Below, piece by piece: positions 18,811 to 28,971 of a DNA stretch of 64,000 nt. The stretch comes from Adenanthera pavonina (lineage: Eukaryota; Streptophyta; Magnoliopsida; Fabales; Fabaceae): contig JAIVEN010000001.1 in NCBI GenBank assembly GCA_026686845.1, forward strand, positions 33,162,001 to 33,226,000. The letters are read 5' to 3'. Numbering within the stretch: the stretch's first letter is position 1; every line of letters begins with the position of its first letter. The translations under genes were made by a program, and so were the position numbers. The notes beneath the pieces are model-generated. The model was given only the letters and a program-made list of their open reading frames with translations, ran no database searches and was not told the origin of the DNA.

Positions 18811-20479
18811 TTCTCCCCCTTTTTGATGATGACAAAACAACTTACAAACTGGATTAGTACTTGGGTTTGCTTTTACAAGCTCCCCCTCAACATATGCATA
18901 AGATATCAACAGAATTAAGACACAAAACTTTGCAACAAGGAATTCATCCATTTAAACAAAAGTTACTTATACAGAGCTAAATAAGGCAAAGTTCAAACAA
19001 CAGAGACAGTCCAATCAACAAATTCCAAACAACAAAACTAATACAAAGTATAACAAGAAATTTCAATCAATTCTTCTTTGTCTTGATCTTCTTGCTGTAG
19101 GATTTCCTTTTTCCTTTTCCAGATTGCTCAGCAGCAGTCTTTCCAGTTTGCCCAGTCTTTCCAGTTTGCCCAGACTTCTCCCCCTTTTTGGCATCATCAG
19201 GAAGGCCAACAAAGTCAGCCGGAGGAGGGATCTGAGAGACAGGAATAGCACGAAGGGGCACAGGAGCAAAAGGAATTTCAGCTGGAGGATCAGTGCTTGG
19301 TTCCTCGTCAGAGACTTCCAGCAGCTCCTGCATTGCCTGTCTGGAAAGAGCTAGTTGAGCCCTTTGTTCTTCTGATAGCCCATAAGCAGCAAGAGAAGAG
19401 GAGGCTGGTTTAGCAGGAGGAAACATTTCTTCCAGCCTTTTCCTCTGAGCTTCCAGTAAAGCATTGTGAGCAATGGCAACAAGGTCAGCAACAGGTACAA
19501 TGCTTCTTTCTTCAGTGCTCATATCTTCTTGCATGGAGGAGCTTGAAATGGCTGCCACTAGTTTTTCAACTTGCTCAGATTCTTGAGTGGACAGAATTGA
19601 TTCCTGAGCAACTTCTTGCATGGGCTCATGAGGACTTGTCTGCTGAAGTCCTTCTTCTTCTTCCAATCCATAGTCCAAGGGTGGACCAGGACTTAGTGTT
19701 CTCATTGCACCAGCACCATCATGGTCAGAGGAGGCAAACTCGAAGGGGCTTAGAGGCTCAGGAGTTGGAGATAGAGTAGGCTCAGGGACACCAGGCTGAG
19801 GTGGAGCTGAAGTGGTAGGAATAGCATTCCTTATATCTTCATAAGTATCAGCCACCACCTTCATGTTCACAGCCAACTGATGGATCTGATCTTGTAGATG
19901 AGCAAATTTGGCATTTTGCTCATCTCTTATGCTGAGAATGAGTGTTGACAGACTGTCAAACAACTCAGTGACCTTTGTTGGCTTGGCCCGTGAGGAGGGA
20001 GTGGCAGGAGGGTGAGTAGGCCTGGAGGGAGATGGGATTGGCTGAGAAGGCTGAGGTACAGATTTGCTAGGGGCCTCAGAGGTGCCTTCTTGTTGGAGGG
20101 AGTCATCAGCAGCAAAGAACAGATCTTCAGATTTCCCTGCTCCCTTTCCAACCCATCTGCCTTCATCTCGTTCAATACCCATCCTTTGCAGTTCCTCTTC
20201 TTTGAATGCCTCAGTGAGTTTCCCTTTCCCCTTTTCAATGTGTTGAATTCTAGCATGCTGCAGGATTCTTGAAATAATTGCAGCATAGGGGAGTGTGGAA
20301 TCCTTCCTCTGATCCCTTGCTTTTATCATTCTCTGGAGGATGATATGACCCATGTTAATCAGCTTCCCACGAATGATAGCAGTCATCACATGAGCCTCTG
20401 CCCTTGTTATCAAGTTGAAGCTGCCACCCTTGTTGAATATGATCCTGGACACTATATAGTGCAGGATTCTGACTTGTAC
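18811..20479 (-). pseudogene. Second, truncated aORF copy with 3' region (tandem unit of B)
   Basis: Same sequence as 8543-10211 with a handful of substitutions. Codons from about residue 250 of the aORF onward run to the stop at 19067; sequence upstream of VQVRILHY is replaced by gypsy RT-linker sequence at 20480. An open frame starts in that gypsy part (MDDGEGAR...) and is a chance fusion. The purine tracts stand at 18811-18824 and about 18879-18888. Confidence 0.88.
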
Positions 20480-21844
20480 TCTTGCTCCTTCACCATCATC
20501 CATGCTACATGAATAGCTTTTCGACTCAAAGCATCTGCCACTATATTGGCCTTGCCTGGATGGTACTTGATCTTATGATCATAATCTTTCAATAACTCCA
20601 TCCATCTCCTTTGCCTCAAATTCAACTCTTTTTGATCTGATAAATATTTGAGGCTCTTGTGATACAGAGAAAATTTCTATTGTTGCTCCATAGAGATAGT
20701 GTCTCCATATCTTTAGTGCATAAATTACCGCTGCAAGTTCTAAATCATGTGTGGGATAGTTTTCTTCATGAGGTTTTAGTTGTCTAGAAGCATAGGCTAC
20801 AACTCTGCCCTGCTGCATTAATACACAACCCAATCCGTTCTTACTAGCATCAGTGTATAGCACATAGGGCTCTTGAGGATTAGGTATGATTAACACAGGG
20901 GAAGAGGTTAACCTACGTTTTAATTCTTGAAAACTCTTTTCACAATTATTATCCCACACGAAAGGTTTTTCTTTTCTTGTTAATCTAGTCAGCGGTGAGA
21001 CAATCCGAGAAACATCTTGGATAAACCTTCTATAATAGCCTGCTAGGCCAAGAAAACTTCTTATCTCTGTAACAGTTTTAGGTCTATCCCACTTAAGAAC
21101 TGCATCTACTTTGTTTGGATCTACTGCGACCCCTTCTTGAGATATTATATGACCTAAAAACTGTACTTCTGTGAGCCAAAACTCACACTTGCTTAATTTA
21201 GCAATCAATTGCTTTTCTTTTAAGATTTCCAAAATAATTCTCAGATGTCTCTCATGCTCTACTGAAGATTTAGAGTATACTAGGATATCATATATGAACA
21301 CAACAACAAACTGATCTAAATAAGGCCGAAAAATTCTATTCATATAGTCCATGAATACTGCTGGTGCATTAGTGAGACCAAATGGCATGACTAGAAATTC
21401 ATAATGACCATATCTTGTCCTGAATGCAGTTTTCAGGACATCTTCAGCTTTAACCCGTAACTGATGATACCCAGATCTTAAATCAATCTTGGAGAATATA
21501 CATGCTTCAGCTAACTGATCTAAAAGATCATCTATTCTGGGTAATGGGTATTTATTCTTTATGGTCACCTTGTTTAATTCCCTGTAATCTATACATAGTC
21601 TGAGACTTCCATCTTTCTTCTTAACGAATAGCACAGGAGCTCCCCATGGTGATACACTAGGTCTAATAAACCCTTTTTCTAATAACTCCTCTATTTGCTG
21701 CTTCAATTCAGCCATCTCATTTGGAGCCATTCTATATGGTGCTTTTGATATCGGCTCCGCCCCAGGTATTAATTCTATTCCAAACTCAACTTCTCTTTCT
21801 GGGGGTAATCCGTTAATTTCCTTTGCGAACACTTCAGGAAATTC
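20480..21844 (-). pseudogene. Gypsy C reverse transcriptase and RNase H, truncated
   Basis: RT motifs in order: FIRPSVSPWGAPVLFVKKKDG, LCIDYRELNKVTIKNKYPLP, FSKIDLRSGYHQLRV, MPFGLTNAPAVFM, then FIYDILVYS. The usual motif is FIDD, so the first of the paired catalytic Asp is Tyr here. RNase H begins LYTDASKNGLGCVLMQ and DLELAAVIYALKIWRHYLYG. After that the frame shifts; the linker HKIKYHPGKAN, VADALSRKAI and VAWMMVKEQE can be read to 20480, where copia begins. Integrase is lost from here. With a lost Asp, stops and truncation it is non-functional. Confidence 0.88.
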
Positions 21845-22890
21845 TCACACTACTGGTATTTTCTCAATTCCCTTTTCTGCCTCAACTCTTGCAGAGAAGA
21901 AAACTAGGTATCCCTGACATCCCTTCTCTAAGCATCTCTCTGCTTGGGTGATCGTTAATAAATTTAGCTTAGTCTCAACACATGGGGCAATTTCTGGGGT
22001 GGGTAAGATTAAGATTTTATTTTTACAATCAAGGAGGATATTATTGGCTGATAACCAATTCATACCAATAATCACATCTATATCATGGAATGGTAGGCAA
22101 ATAAGGTCAAGGGTAGTGCAACAATACTCATATTAGATAATGCAATTTAAGCAAACATAGGAAGTAATCACTTTGTCATCAGTAGGTGTAGACACATGCA
22201 TGTCATAAGGTAACAAAGTCATAACTAGGACCAACTTTCCAGCACAGTTATAGGATATGAATGAATGACTAGCACCTGAGTCAAATAATGCATGTACAAG
22301 ATATTTATTTATCTTAATCGTACCTTCAATCATATCTGGTGACTTACGAGCCTCTTGTTGAGTGAGAGCAAAAACTCTCCCCTGGGTTTGTGATCTATTG
22401 CTGGTTTGTAGTCGAGTATTAGCAACTTCCATTGTACAATCTTTCGCAAAATGTCCAGCCTTGCCACATCTAAAACACACATTTTGACCAGCTAGACAAG
22501 GTCTATTCCCATGATTGCGTCCACACTGCTCGCAGACTAAGACCATCGCATTCCTGCGGTTACTAGATCCACCTCGAGTATTTGATCGCCTAAAACTCTT
22601 GTTATTCCAAGGCTTTTTACCTTTCTTTCCATTCTCTGGTTCAACTTCTATTAGCCTCTTGTTGTGATTTTCAGGAGTTTGGGTAGTGGTTTTAGAATGA
22701 TTTAGACTTCCTTTAGCAATTCTGCTTACTTCCACCAAATTGTTAAAAGTCCCGATCTGCATTGGTGCTACTCTTTCCCTTATCTCAGGTCTTAATCCTC
22801 TTTCCAACTTCTCAGTTCTCCATCTTTCATCATCATGTTGCTGCAAGTAGGTGGAATACCTAGACAGCTGCACATACTTAGCAACATATT
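21845..22890 (-). pseudogene. Gypsy C gag C-terminus and protease
   Basis: Reads VQLSRYSTYLQ, then a zinc knuckle CFRCGKAGHFAKDC preceded by a Cys/His-rich CEQCGRNHGNRPC, then protease HALFDSGASHSFIS with the DSGA active site, then IIGMNWLSANNILLDC. In-frame stops at 22133 and 21845 break it. Same frame as the RT that follows, as in single-polyprotein gypsy elements. Confidence 0.85.
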
Positions 22891-23484
22891 CATCTACAGA
22901 TTCATTTTCCTTCTGCTTCGTGTAATAAATTCAGCTTCTTTCTCATCCCTCACTGAGCGAGGAAAATACTTTTCATGAAATTGCTCCAGAAATATCTCCC
23001 AAGTTATCCGTACATTCCTAGCCCTCAGTATATTCTCTGTATTTTGCCACCACCTATCCGCCTCCTTCTCTAACATGTATGTGGCCATTAAAGCTTTAAG
23101 TTCTGTATTGACCCTCATGATTCTAAAAATTTTTTCTAGTCTCATGATCCAATCTTCTGCAATTTGCACGTGAAATTTCCCTTCAAAGGTAGGTGGGTTA
23201 TGCTTCCAAAATTGTGTTATAAGCCTCTGTTGTTGAGCTAGCTCTGCCTCTTGATCACCTGGAACATGTGGGGGTTCCATTCGTTGATTTTGTACTGGCG
23301 GCACATTTGTCCTAGCAGTTTGTTGTACTCTAGCTTGCTCTTGTGCTGTTAAAGCAGCTTGTATTTGATCAATAGTATGTTGCTGTTGATCCAGCCTATT
23401 TAGTATAACCTGAAGAGGATCTATCTGAGTTCCTCTCGAAGGTCCCTTATTATGTGGAACTCTTCCACCTCTTATATTGACCAT
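22891..23484 (-). pseudogene. Gypsy C gag N-terminal half
   Basis: ATG at 23484 (MVNIRGGRVPHNKG), a Gln-rich region, then FWKHNPPTFEGKF, AEDWIMRLEKIFRIMRV and FLEQFHEKYFPRSVRDEKEAEF, the typical plant gypsy capsid signature. A frameshift near 22915 throws the reading off; the other frame continues KQKENESVDEYVAKY into the next segment. Confidence 0.85.
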
Positions 23485-23766
23485 TCTGAAATAATTTTAA
23501 CAATTCGGCAACAGCCTATTGGGTTATTCCACCTCGTATACATAACAGGTCATATATTATGCATTTATATAAAATTTATCAAAGTACCACAAATAAACAA
23601 TAGCAGAACATTATACTTCATTATAAGTTTAGAAGCTAGTAAATACTTAGAATTAACAATAAAAAAAATACTTAAATAATCTAATGTTCTAGCATGCAAT
23701 ATTTCTAACAAAAATTGCAATCAATACATTCACCTTACTATTATGACTCTATGGGAGACATAAATT
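23485..23766 (-). other. Spacer between leader ORF and gag of gypsy C
   Basis: AT-rich, about 280 bases. I see no ORF, repeat or signal in it. Confidence 0.5.
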
Positions 23767-24654
23767 CTAATCTTCATCAGTATCTTCATCAGAATCCTCC
23801 ATAGGATTGTACTCTAAGTATTCATCGGAATCATAATCTATGTAATAGTCACTTGAATCATCATCTAGTCCAGCCTCCTTCCACAACTCATCAATGTCTG
23901 GACCATACTTTTCCCAATAATACTCCTCGACATTTATCACTTCCACTTCCTTTTCTTCTTCAATAGGGTATTCTTCCGGATCTTCCTCCGGGTCTTCCTC
24001 TGAGTCCTCCTCTGGTATTTCTTCCTCTGAGGCTTCCATTGCCTCAGCCTCTTCCTCTTCCCTATAGCGTTCTGCCTGAAGAGTGTAGGCAATAACACAG
24101 TCTTCTAGTATATTGAACACCAGCCCTTGTAACTTCTCTTTGATGTGATTCCAGAACCAATGGTCAGGGAGAGCATCGAGCACTTGCTCAACCCAAAGCC
24201 CCTCAGGGAGTTTATGACCATGTTGCCTTTCAAGGATCTCTTTCACCTCCAATACTGTGCTCAGGAACTCCAAGACTGGAACATATCCTCCATATTGAGC
24301 ATGACAGTTATTAGAAGCAATCATGACTATTAGTTGGATCTGGAGTCTTTGGTCTAGTTGGGAAAGACCACCATTTTCTCCAAATAGTTCAGTCGAGTTA
24401 GAGTTACTGGAATCCATAGAGTTCATGGGTTGATCAACTTCCTCATCTATGTTCATGAATGTTATCCCTGGTCCTGGAGGAACTATTCGTAAGGGATTAG
24501 TAGCAGTGAGATCATTTCCTAACTCCGGGTAATCTTTTAGGTCAGTGATTGTCACGTTGCTGTCATCGCTGAAAGTTAAGTTAGATCCCATACTTTCCTC
24601 CATAGGGTCTAGGTTAGGTTCATCCCAATTTCCTGCATTCGGGTTATTGGCCAT
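23767..24654 (-). CDS. Acidic leader ORF of gypsy C, 295 residues, function unknown
   Basis: ATG at 24654 (MANNPNAGNWDEPNLDPMEES), open for 295 codons, ending in an Asp/Glu-rich tail (about residues 205-295, e.g. EEEIPEEDSEEDPEEDPEE). A middle part reads HAQYGGYVPVLEFLSTVLEV and GLWVEQVLDALPDHWFWNHI. It lies between the primer site and gag, where plant gypsy elements normally have only a leader. Similar remnants at 35068-35799 and about 37519-37719 keep the same start, middle motif and position, so it is a real component of this family. I do not recognise the fold. It could be a regulatory or chromatin-binding acidic protein; that is a guess. Confidence 0.65.
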   Translation of the reverse strand: MANNPNAGNWDEPNLDPMEESMGSNLTFSDDSNVTITDLKDYPELGNDLTATNPLRIVPPGPGITFMNIDEEVDQPMNSMDSSNSNSTELFGENGGLSQLDQRLQIQLIVMIASNNCHAQYGGYVPVLEFLSTVLEVKEILERQHGHKLPEGLWVEQVLDALPDHWFWNHIKEKLQGLVFNILEDCVIAYTLQAERYREEEEAEAMEASEEEIPEEDSEEDPEEDPEEYPIEEEKEVEVINVEEYYWEKYGPDIDELWKEAGLDDDSSDYYIDYDSDEYLEYNPMEDSDEDTDED

Positions 24655-24750
24655 CTACAACTAAGGCAACTGATAAGCACTAGCTATCTTAAGAGGAAAA
24701 AAAAAAACATACAAAACTTTTCAATTGCAAGGTTTTTACCCAGATCTTTT

Positions 24751-24761
24751 CTCTGATACCA
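24751..24761 (-). other. Primer binding site of gypsy C
   Basis: Minus-strand TGGTATCAGAG, four bases from the LTR border at 24766; initiator tRNA-Met type. Confidence 0.8.
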
Positions 24762-25372
24762 AAAATGTGACATCTTATTTTACTAGGCTTTTAACCATAT
24801 ATCATATATCTAGCGGAAAGAAATAAAAGTCTAGAATAATAAAACTTTTAAACTTTTCAAAATTAAGTTGCTCAGAAGACAATAACTAATCTGAAATTTA
24901 CCTTAATTAATAATAATTAAAACAACCATATTGTAATCATCTAATAATTGTTCCAAAACATCTAAAGTAAAGCCAGCGAGTAGAAATCATAACTAAAACA
25001 TATCTCCATACTTTAATTACATTTATTCTAAAGCAAAATAATATTCTCCGGTCTGCTTCCTCTTAGTTAACCATCCCCTTGTCTTTGCTTTTACTTGTGC
25101 TTGTTCCTAACATTGTTAGTCATTGGGTGTGAGATTTGAGAAAATCTCAGTAGTATATATATTCATTCATACAAATCATGCTCATAATAAAGTAGTTATG
25201 CAAACAACCAAATAACTCATATTTCATGATGCATAAAAAAAAACTTAACAGAGTTTCCTCTTAATACTAGACATCCATAGCATTTCAAAACATTTATATT
25301 GAAATAACTCATCCAATAGTATCACATAACTTCCATAATTAATTCACAGAAAATGCATAAAATAAATAATAT

Positions 25373-25841
25373 TGGTATTAGAGACCAGCCTCTCTCAGTA
25401 CGGTATGGTTTGGGGACGAACCAAGCGGAAGCTGGTGGGCATGTGACATCCGGGCGCTGATGAGGGCGGGGAGTGATCGTCGGTGCAAGAAAAGTAGGGG
25501 TGAGATAAAGTCATGAGGATAAAGTAATGAAGCACCGACAAGGAAAGGCTCCTGGTAGGCTTCTAGGCGGGAGGGGCACATGAATGAATCGAATACATAC
25601 CAGAACGAGAGGGATCTAGAGACTGTATAGGTATGGGACTATACGGTTAAGGATAGCTTAAAGAAATTGATAGGTACTACCTATACCAACAAGGTGCACT
25701 TACCTTTTTGGTAGCCTATCCCTTAAGAATTTCTCAGTTAAGCGTGCTTGACCTGGAGCAATTATGGGATGGGTGACCTCATGGGAAGGAGGTGTGTGAG
25801 TGAGGACAAAGCACACTGAAAGGGCCTGTGTTGGTTTGTGG
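25373..25841 (+). mobile_element. Cassandra-like retroelement fragment carrying 5S rRNA sequence
   Basis: Starts with TGGTATTAGAGACC, a decayed primer site, then an internal segment (GTTTGGGGACGAACCAAGCG). From about 25624 it reads TGTATAGGTATGGGACTATA, which I take as the start of the 3' LTR, ending in 5S-like sequence. This is the layout of Cassandra, a terminal-repeat retrotransposon in miniature with 5S sequence in its LTR. The left LTR and the LTR end are missing. GC content is higher than the surroundings. The family name rests on recall of the layout, not on a search. Confidence 0.6.
25727..25795 (+). repeat. 5S rRNA-like segment (box A to box C region)
   Basis: AGTTAAGCGTGCTTG (25736-25750) and GGATGGGTGACCTC (25767-25780), followed by TGGGAAG, match plant 5S rRNA at the internal Pol III promoter, with the right spacing. 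The first half of 5S is absent or unrecognisable, so this is not a 5S gene. Confidence 0.75.
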
Positions 25842-25874
25842 GGATAACTTTATTCAGTGTATGCTCATTAATAT

Positions 25875-26092
25875 AATTCATTGTATACCTCATTCAATGT
25901 AACTTATTTAAACCACAATTCATTATATACTTCATTCAATGTAACTTATTTAAACCACAATTCATTGTATACTTCTTTCAATGTAACTTATTTAAACCAT
26001 AATTCATTGTATACTTCATTCAATGTAACTTATTTAAACCATAATTCATTGTATACTTCATTCAATGTAACTTATTTAAATCATAATTCATG
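25875..26092. repeat. 42-base tandem repeat, five units
   Basis: Same unit as at 5723-6022 but two units fewer. LTR pairs are identical when inserted, so units were gained or lost afterwards. Confidence 0.88.
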
Positions 26093-26126
26093 TAACCATA
26101 TTAATCATAGATTCATGGATGTTACA

Positions 26127-28971
26127 GGTACTGTTTGACTCAATATTCTGCCTGGTCATCAGAAAAAGTAATAACAAAATAATCCTTAAAACTTAAAAGG
26201 ATGGTAACTACTATACTATTGATCTTGATTAACTTCCTGCCTTAGATTCTATCTGTTTAATTAGCCAGGATAATGATAGTTGGTTGTGGCATAGAAGATT
26301 AGCTCATGTTAATATGAATCAACAATCAAAAGTGATTAAAAATGAGTTAGTCACTGGCATACCAAAAATCACTTTTGAAAAAGACAAAGAATGTGATGCA
26401 TGCCTAAAAGGAAAACAAATCAAATCTTCTTTCAAATCTAAAAACGTAGTCACCACAACTAGACCACTAGAACTACTGCATATGGATTTGATTGGTCCAT
26501 CTAGGGTAAGAAGCATTGTTGGAAATCTGTATATGCTTGTAATTGTGGATCATTACTCTAGATTTACCTGGACACTGTTTCTTTCTTCTAAGAGTGATAC
26601 GTTTGATGCATTTGTAACCTTAGCTAAGAAAGTGCAAATTGAGAAGGGTACTTCTATTGTATCTATCAGTTCAGATCATGGAGGAGAGTTGGAGCATTCA
26701 TACTTCCTGGAGTATTGTGATGAGCATGGAATTGATCATAACTTTTCAGCTTTAAGAACTCTTCAACAAAATGGAGTAGTTGAAAGTAAAAAGCAGAACA
26801 ATTGGAGAGATGGCTAGAGCAATGCTGAATGAAAAGGAACTCTCTCAAGTATTCTGGGCTGATGCAGTAAACACAACAAGCTACATCAGACCAATCCTTG
26901 GGAAGACTCCTTATGAGCTGTACAAAGGAAGAAAGCTAAATCTCTAACATCTACATGTGTTCAGCTGCAAGTGCTTCATCCACAATAATGGAAAGGAGAA
27001 CCTGGGTAAGTTTGATGCCAAATCTGATGAAGGTATATTTCTGGGCTATTCTAGTAGAAGAAAGACATATAGAGTTTTTAATAAAAAGTTTAAATTAGTA
27101 GAAGAATCTGTGCATGTAATATTCATGAAAAATGAAACAGTTTCCAAACATGTCACTGATGAGGACGATCTTATTTCAAACTTTAAAAAATTTAGATCTA
27201 TCTGATGAAGGTAAAATTGAACCTCCAAAAATATCTGAATCTATTGACATAGAGGAAGATATTCAGGAGAAAAACTTTGAGGATGAATATAATGAAGACA
27301 TGTTTCAAGAACTCCCTAGAGCTTGGAGATATCAAAGGAATCATCCTATTGATCAAGTGATAGGGGATGTTCAAGAGAAAGTTAAAACCAGAAAACAGTT
27401 AAGGGATCAAATGATAAACTGTGCTTTTATTTCTCAAATTGAACCTAAATGTACTAAAGAAGCCTTAACTGATGAATACTGGATTTTAGCTATGCAAGAT
27501 GAGTTGAATCAGTTTGAAAGAAATCAAGTTTGGGATTTAGTACCTAGGCCCAAAGATCATCCTGTCATTGGCACCAAATGGGTTTTTAGAAATAAGCTTG
27601 ATGAATTTGGATTAATAAACATAAATAAAGCTAGGCTGGTTGCCAAATGATATAATCAAGAAGAAGGAATTGATTTTGAAGAAACTTTTACTCTAGTGGT
27701 TAGATTAGAAGCAATTAGAATTTTGTTAGCATATGCATGCATGAAAAATATTATGTTATATCAAATATGTGAAGAGTGCCTTTCTTGATGGATATATCAT
27801 GGAAGAAGTTTATGTAGACCAACCTCTAGGCTTTGAGAACTCTACAAAACCAAACCATGTCCATAAACTAAAGAAAGCCCTTTACGGTTTAAAAGAAACT
27901 CCTAGAGTATGGTATAAAAGATTAAGTAGCTTTCTAACTAAAAAGGGGTTCAACAGAGGAAAAATAGATACAAATTTATTCACTAAGAAAGAAAATAAAG
28001 ATTTACTTATTGTTCAAATCTATGTTGATGATATTATATTTGGTGCTACTAATGAATCTCTTTACAAGAATTTTTCTAGGCTAATGTAGGGAGAATTTGA
28101 AATGTCCATGATGGGTGAGCTCAACTTCTTCCTTGGATTGCAATTCAAGCAGTGTGATGATTGTATCTTTCTCAATCAATCTAAGTATCTGAAAAAATTG
28201 CTAAAAAAGTTTGGTATGGAGAATGCTAAGCCAATGGGAACACCTATAGCTACTGCAACCAAACTGGATATGGATTAAGAGGGTAAAACGTTTGACATAA
28301 TCCAGTATAGAAGAATGATTGGATCTCTGCTATACGTAACTGCTAGCATACCTGACATTATGTTCAGTGTCTGCATGTGTGCAAGATTTCAATCATGCCC
28401 CAAAGAATCCCATGCAACTGTTGTGAAACGTATTTTCAGATATCTAATTGGAACATCACATATGGGTCTTTGGTATCCCAAGGGCAATGGAGAAGATTTG
28501 AAAGGATACACTGATGCTGACTTTGCAGGATCCAAAACTGACAGAAAAAGCACAAGTAGAACATGTCGGTTTCTTGGGGGATCCTTGGTTTCATGGTTTG
28601 GCAGGAAGCAAAACAGTGTGGCCTTATCCACGGCAGAAGCTGAATATGTTGCAGCTGGAAGCTATTGTGCCCAAGTCATCTGGATGAAACAATAGCTTGA
28701 AGATCTTGAGATTGAGATAAAAGAAATACCTATAATGTGTGACAACCAAAGTGCTATTAACATCACAAAGAATCTAGTCATGCATTCAAGGACAAAACAT
28801 ATTGAAGTTAGGCACCACTTCATAAGAGATCATGTTCTGAAAGGAGAGATTAGATTAGAATACATTCCTATAGAAGATCAAGTTGCTGACATCTTGACAA
28901 AGCCTCTTCCAGAGGATAGGCATTGTAAAATCAGGAGAGAATTGGGTATGGTAAATCCTAGTGAACTGTAA
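26127..28971 (+). pseudogene. pol of copia A, remainder after gypsy C
   Basis: Begins with the duplicated GGTAC. Integrase reads WHRRLAHVNMNQ, CDACLKGKQ, HMDLIGPSRV and SDHGG, then frameshifts near the catalytic Glu (QQNGVVESKKQ). RT fragments follow: TKWVFRNKLDE, LYGLKETPRVWYKRL, IYVDDIIFGATN. RNase H: YTDADFAGSKTDRKSTS, STAEAEYVAAG, CDNQSAINITKN. It ends LGMVNPSEL at 28971. Breaks at about 26800, 26940, 27200, 27650, 27770, 28090 and 28280 make it non-coding. Confidence 0.88.

Larger units (their letters stand above)
6572..20479 (-). mobile_element. Sirevirus B block: about 1.35 tandem units of a copia element
   Basis: Minus-strand order: aORF 3' part (20479-19067), LTR (18810-16949), gag, pol, aORF, LTR (8542-6681), primer site and first codons of gag (6680-6572). 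Bases 6572-10211 and 16840-20479 are the same sequence at a constant offset of 10268, with about ten differences noted by eye. Both outer ends lie inside coding sequence, not at LTR ends, and there is no target duplication, so this is not a simple insertion. Inside it one whole element (6681-18810, 12130 bases) is complete and appears coding-competent. Confidence 0.85.
4891..26126 (-). mobile_element. Ty3/gypsy element C, nested in copia A, carrying a foreign copia block
   Basis: LTRs begin TGTGACATC and end GATGTTACA (plus-strand reading) at 4891-6058 and 24766-26126. The flanks share GGTAC (4886-4890 and 26127-26131), so this is an integrase-made insertion. On the minus strand the order is: 5' LTR (right), primer site at 24751-24761, acidic leader ORF, gag, protease, RT/RNase H, then a break at 20479/20480. 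Copia block B replaces the integrase core; the integrase C-terminus resumes at 6571, followed by a purine tract and the 3' LTR. The C-terminal linker reads like the chromovirus Tekay/Del group; that lineage call is by eye only. Confidence 0.85.
24766..26126 (-). repeat. 5' LTR of gypsy C (right copy), with foreign insert
   Basis: 1361 bases, same ends as the left LTR. Bases 25373-25841 replace the segment equivalent to 5497-5689 and the tandem repeat is shorter (five units, 25875-26092). The replaced part held the TATA box, so this LTR should no longer start normal genomic transcripts. Confidence 0.88.

Noticed and set aside
19067..20503. 478-codon ORF starting MDDGEGAR
   Set aside because: Start codon lies in an off-frame reading of gypsy sequence fused by the rearrangement at 20479/20480; only the aORF part is meaningful.
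25727..25795. Functional 5S rRNA gene
   Set aside because: Only the promoter half of 5S is recognisable, embedded in an LTR-like fragment; no complete 120-base gene.
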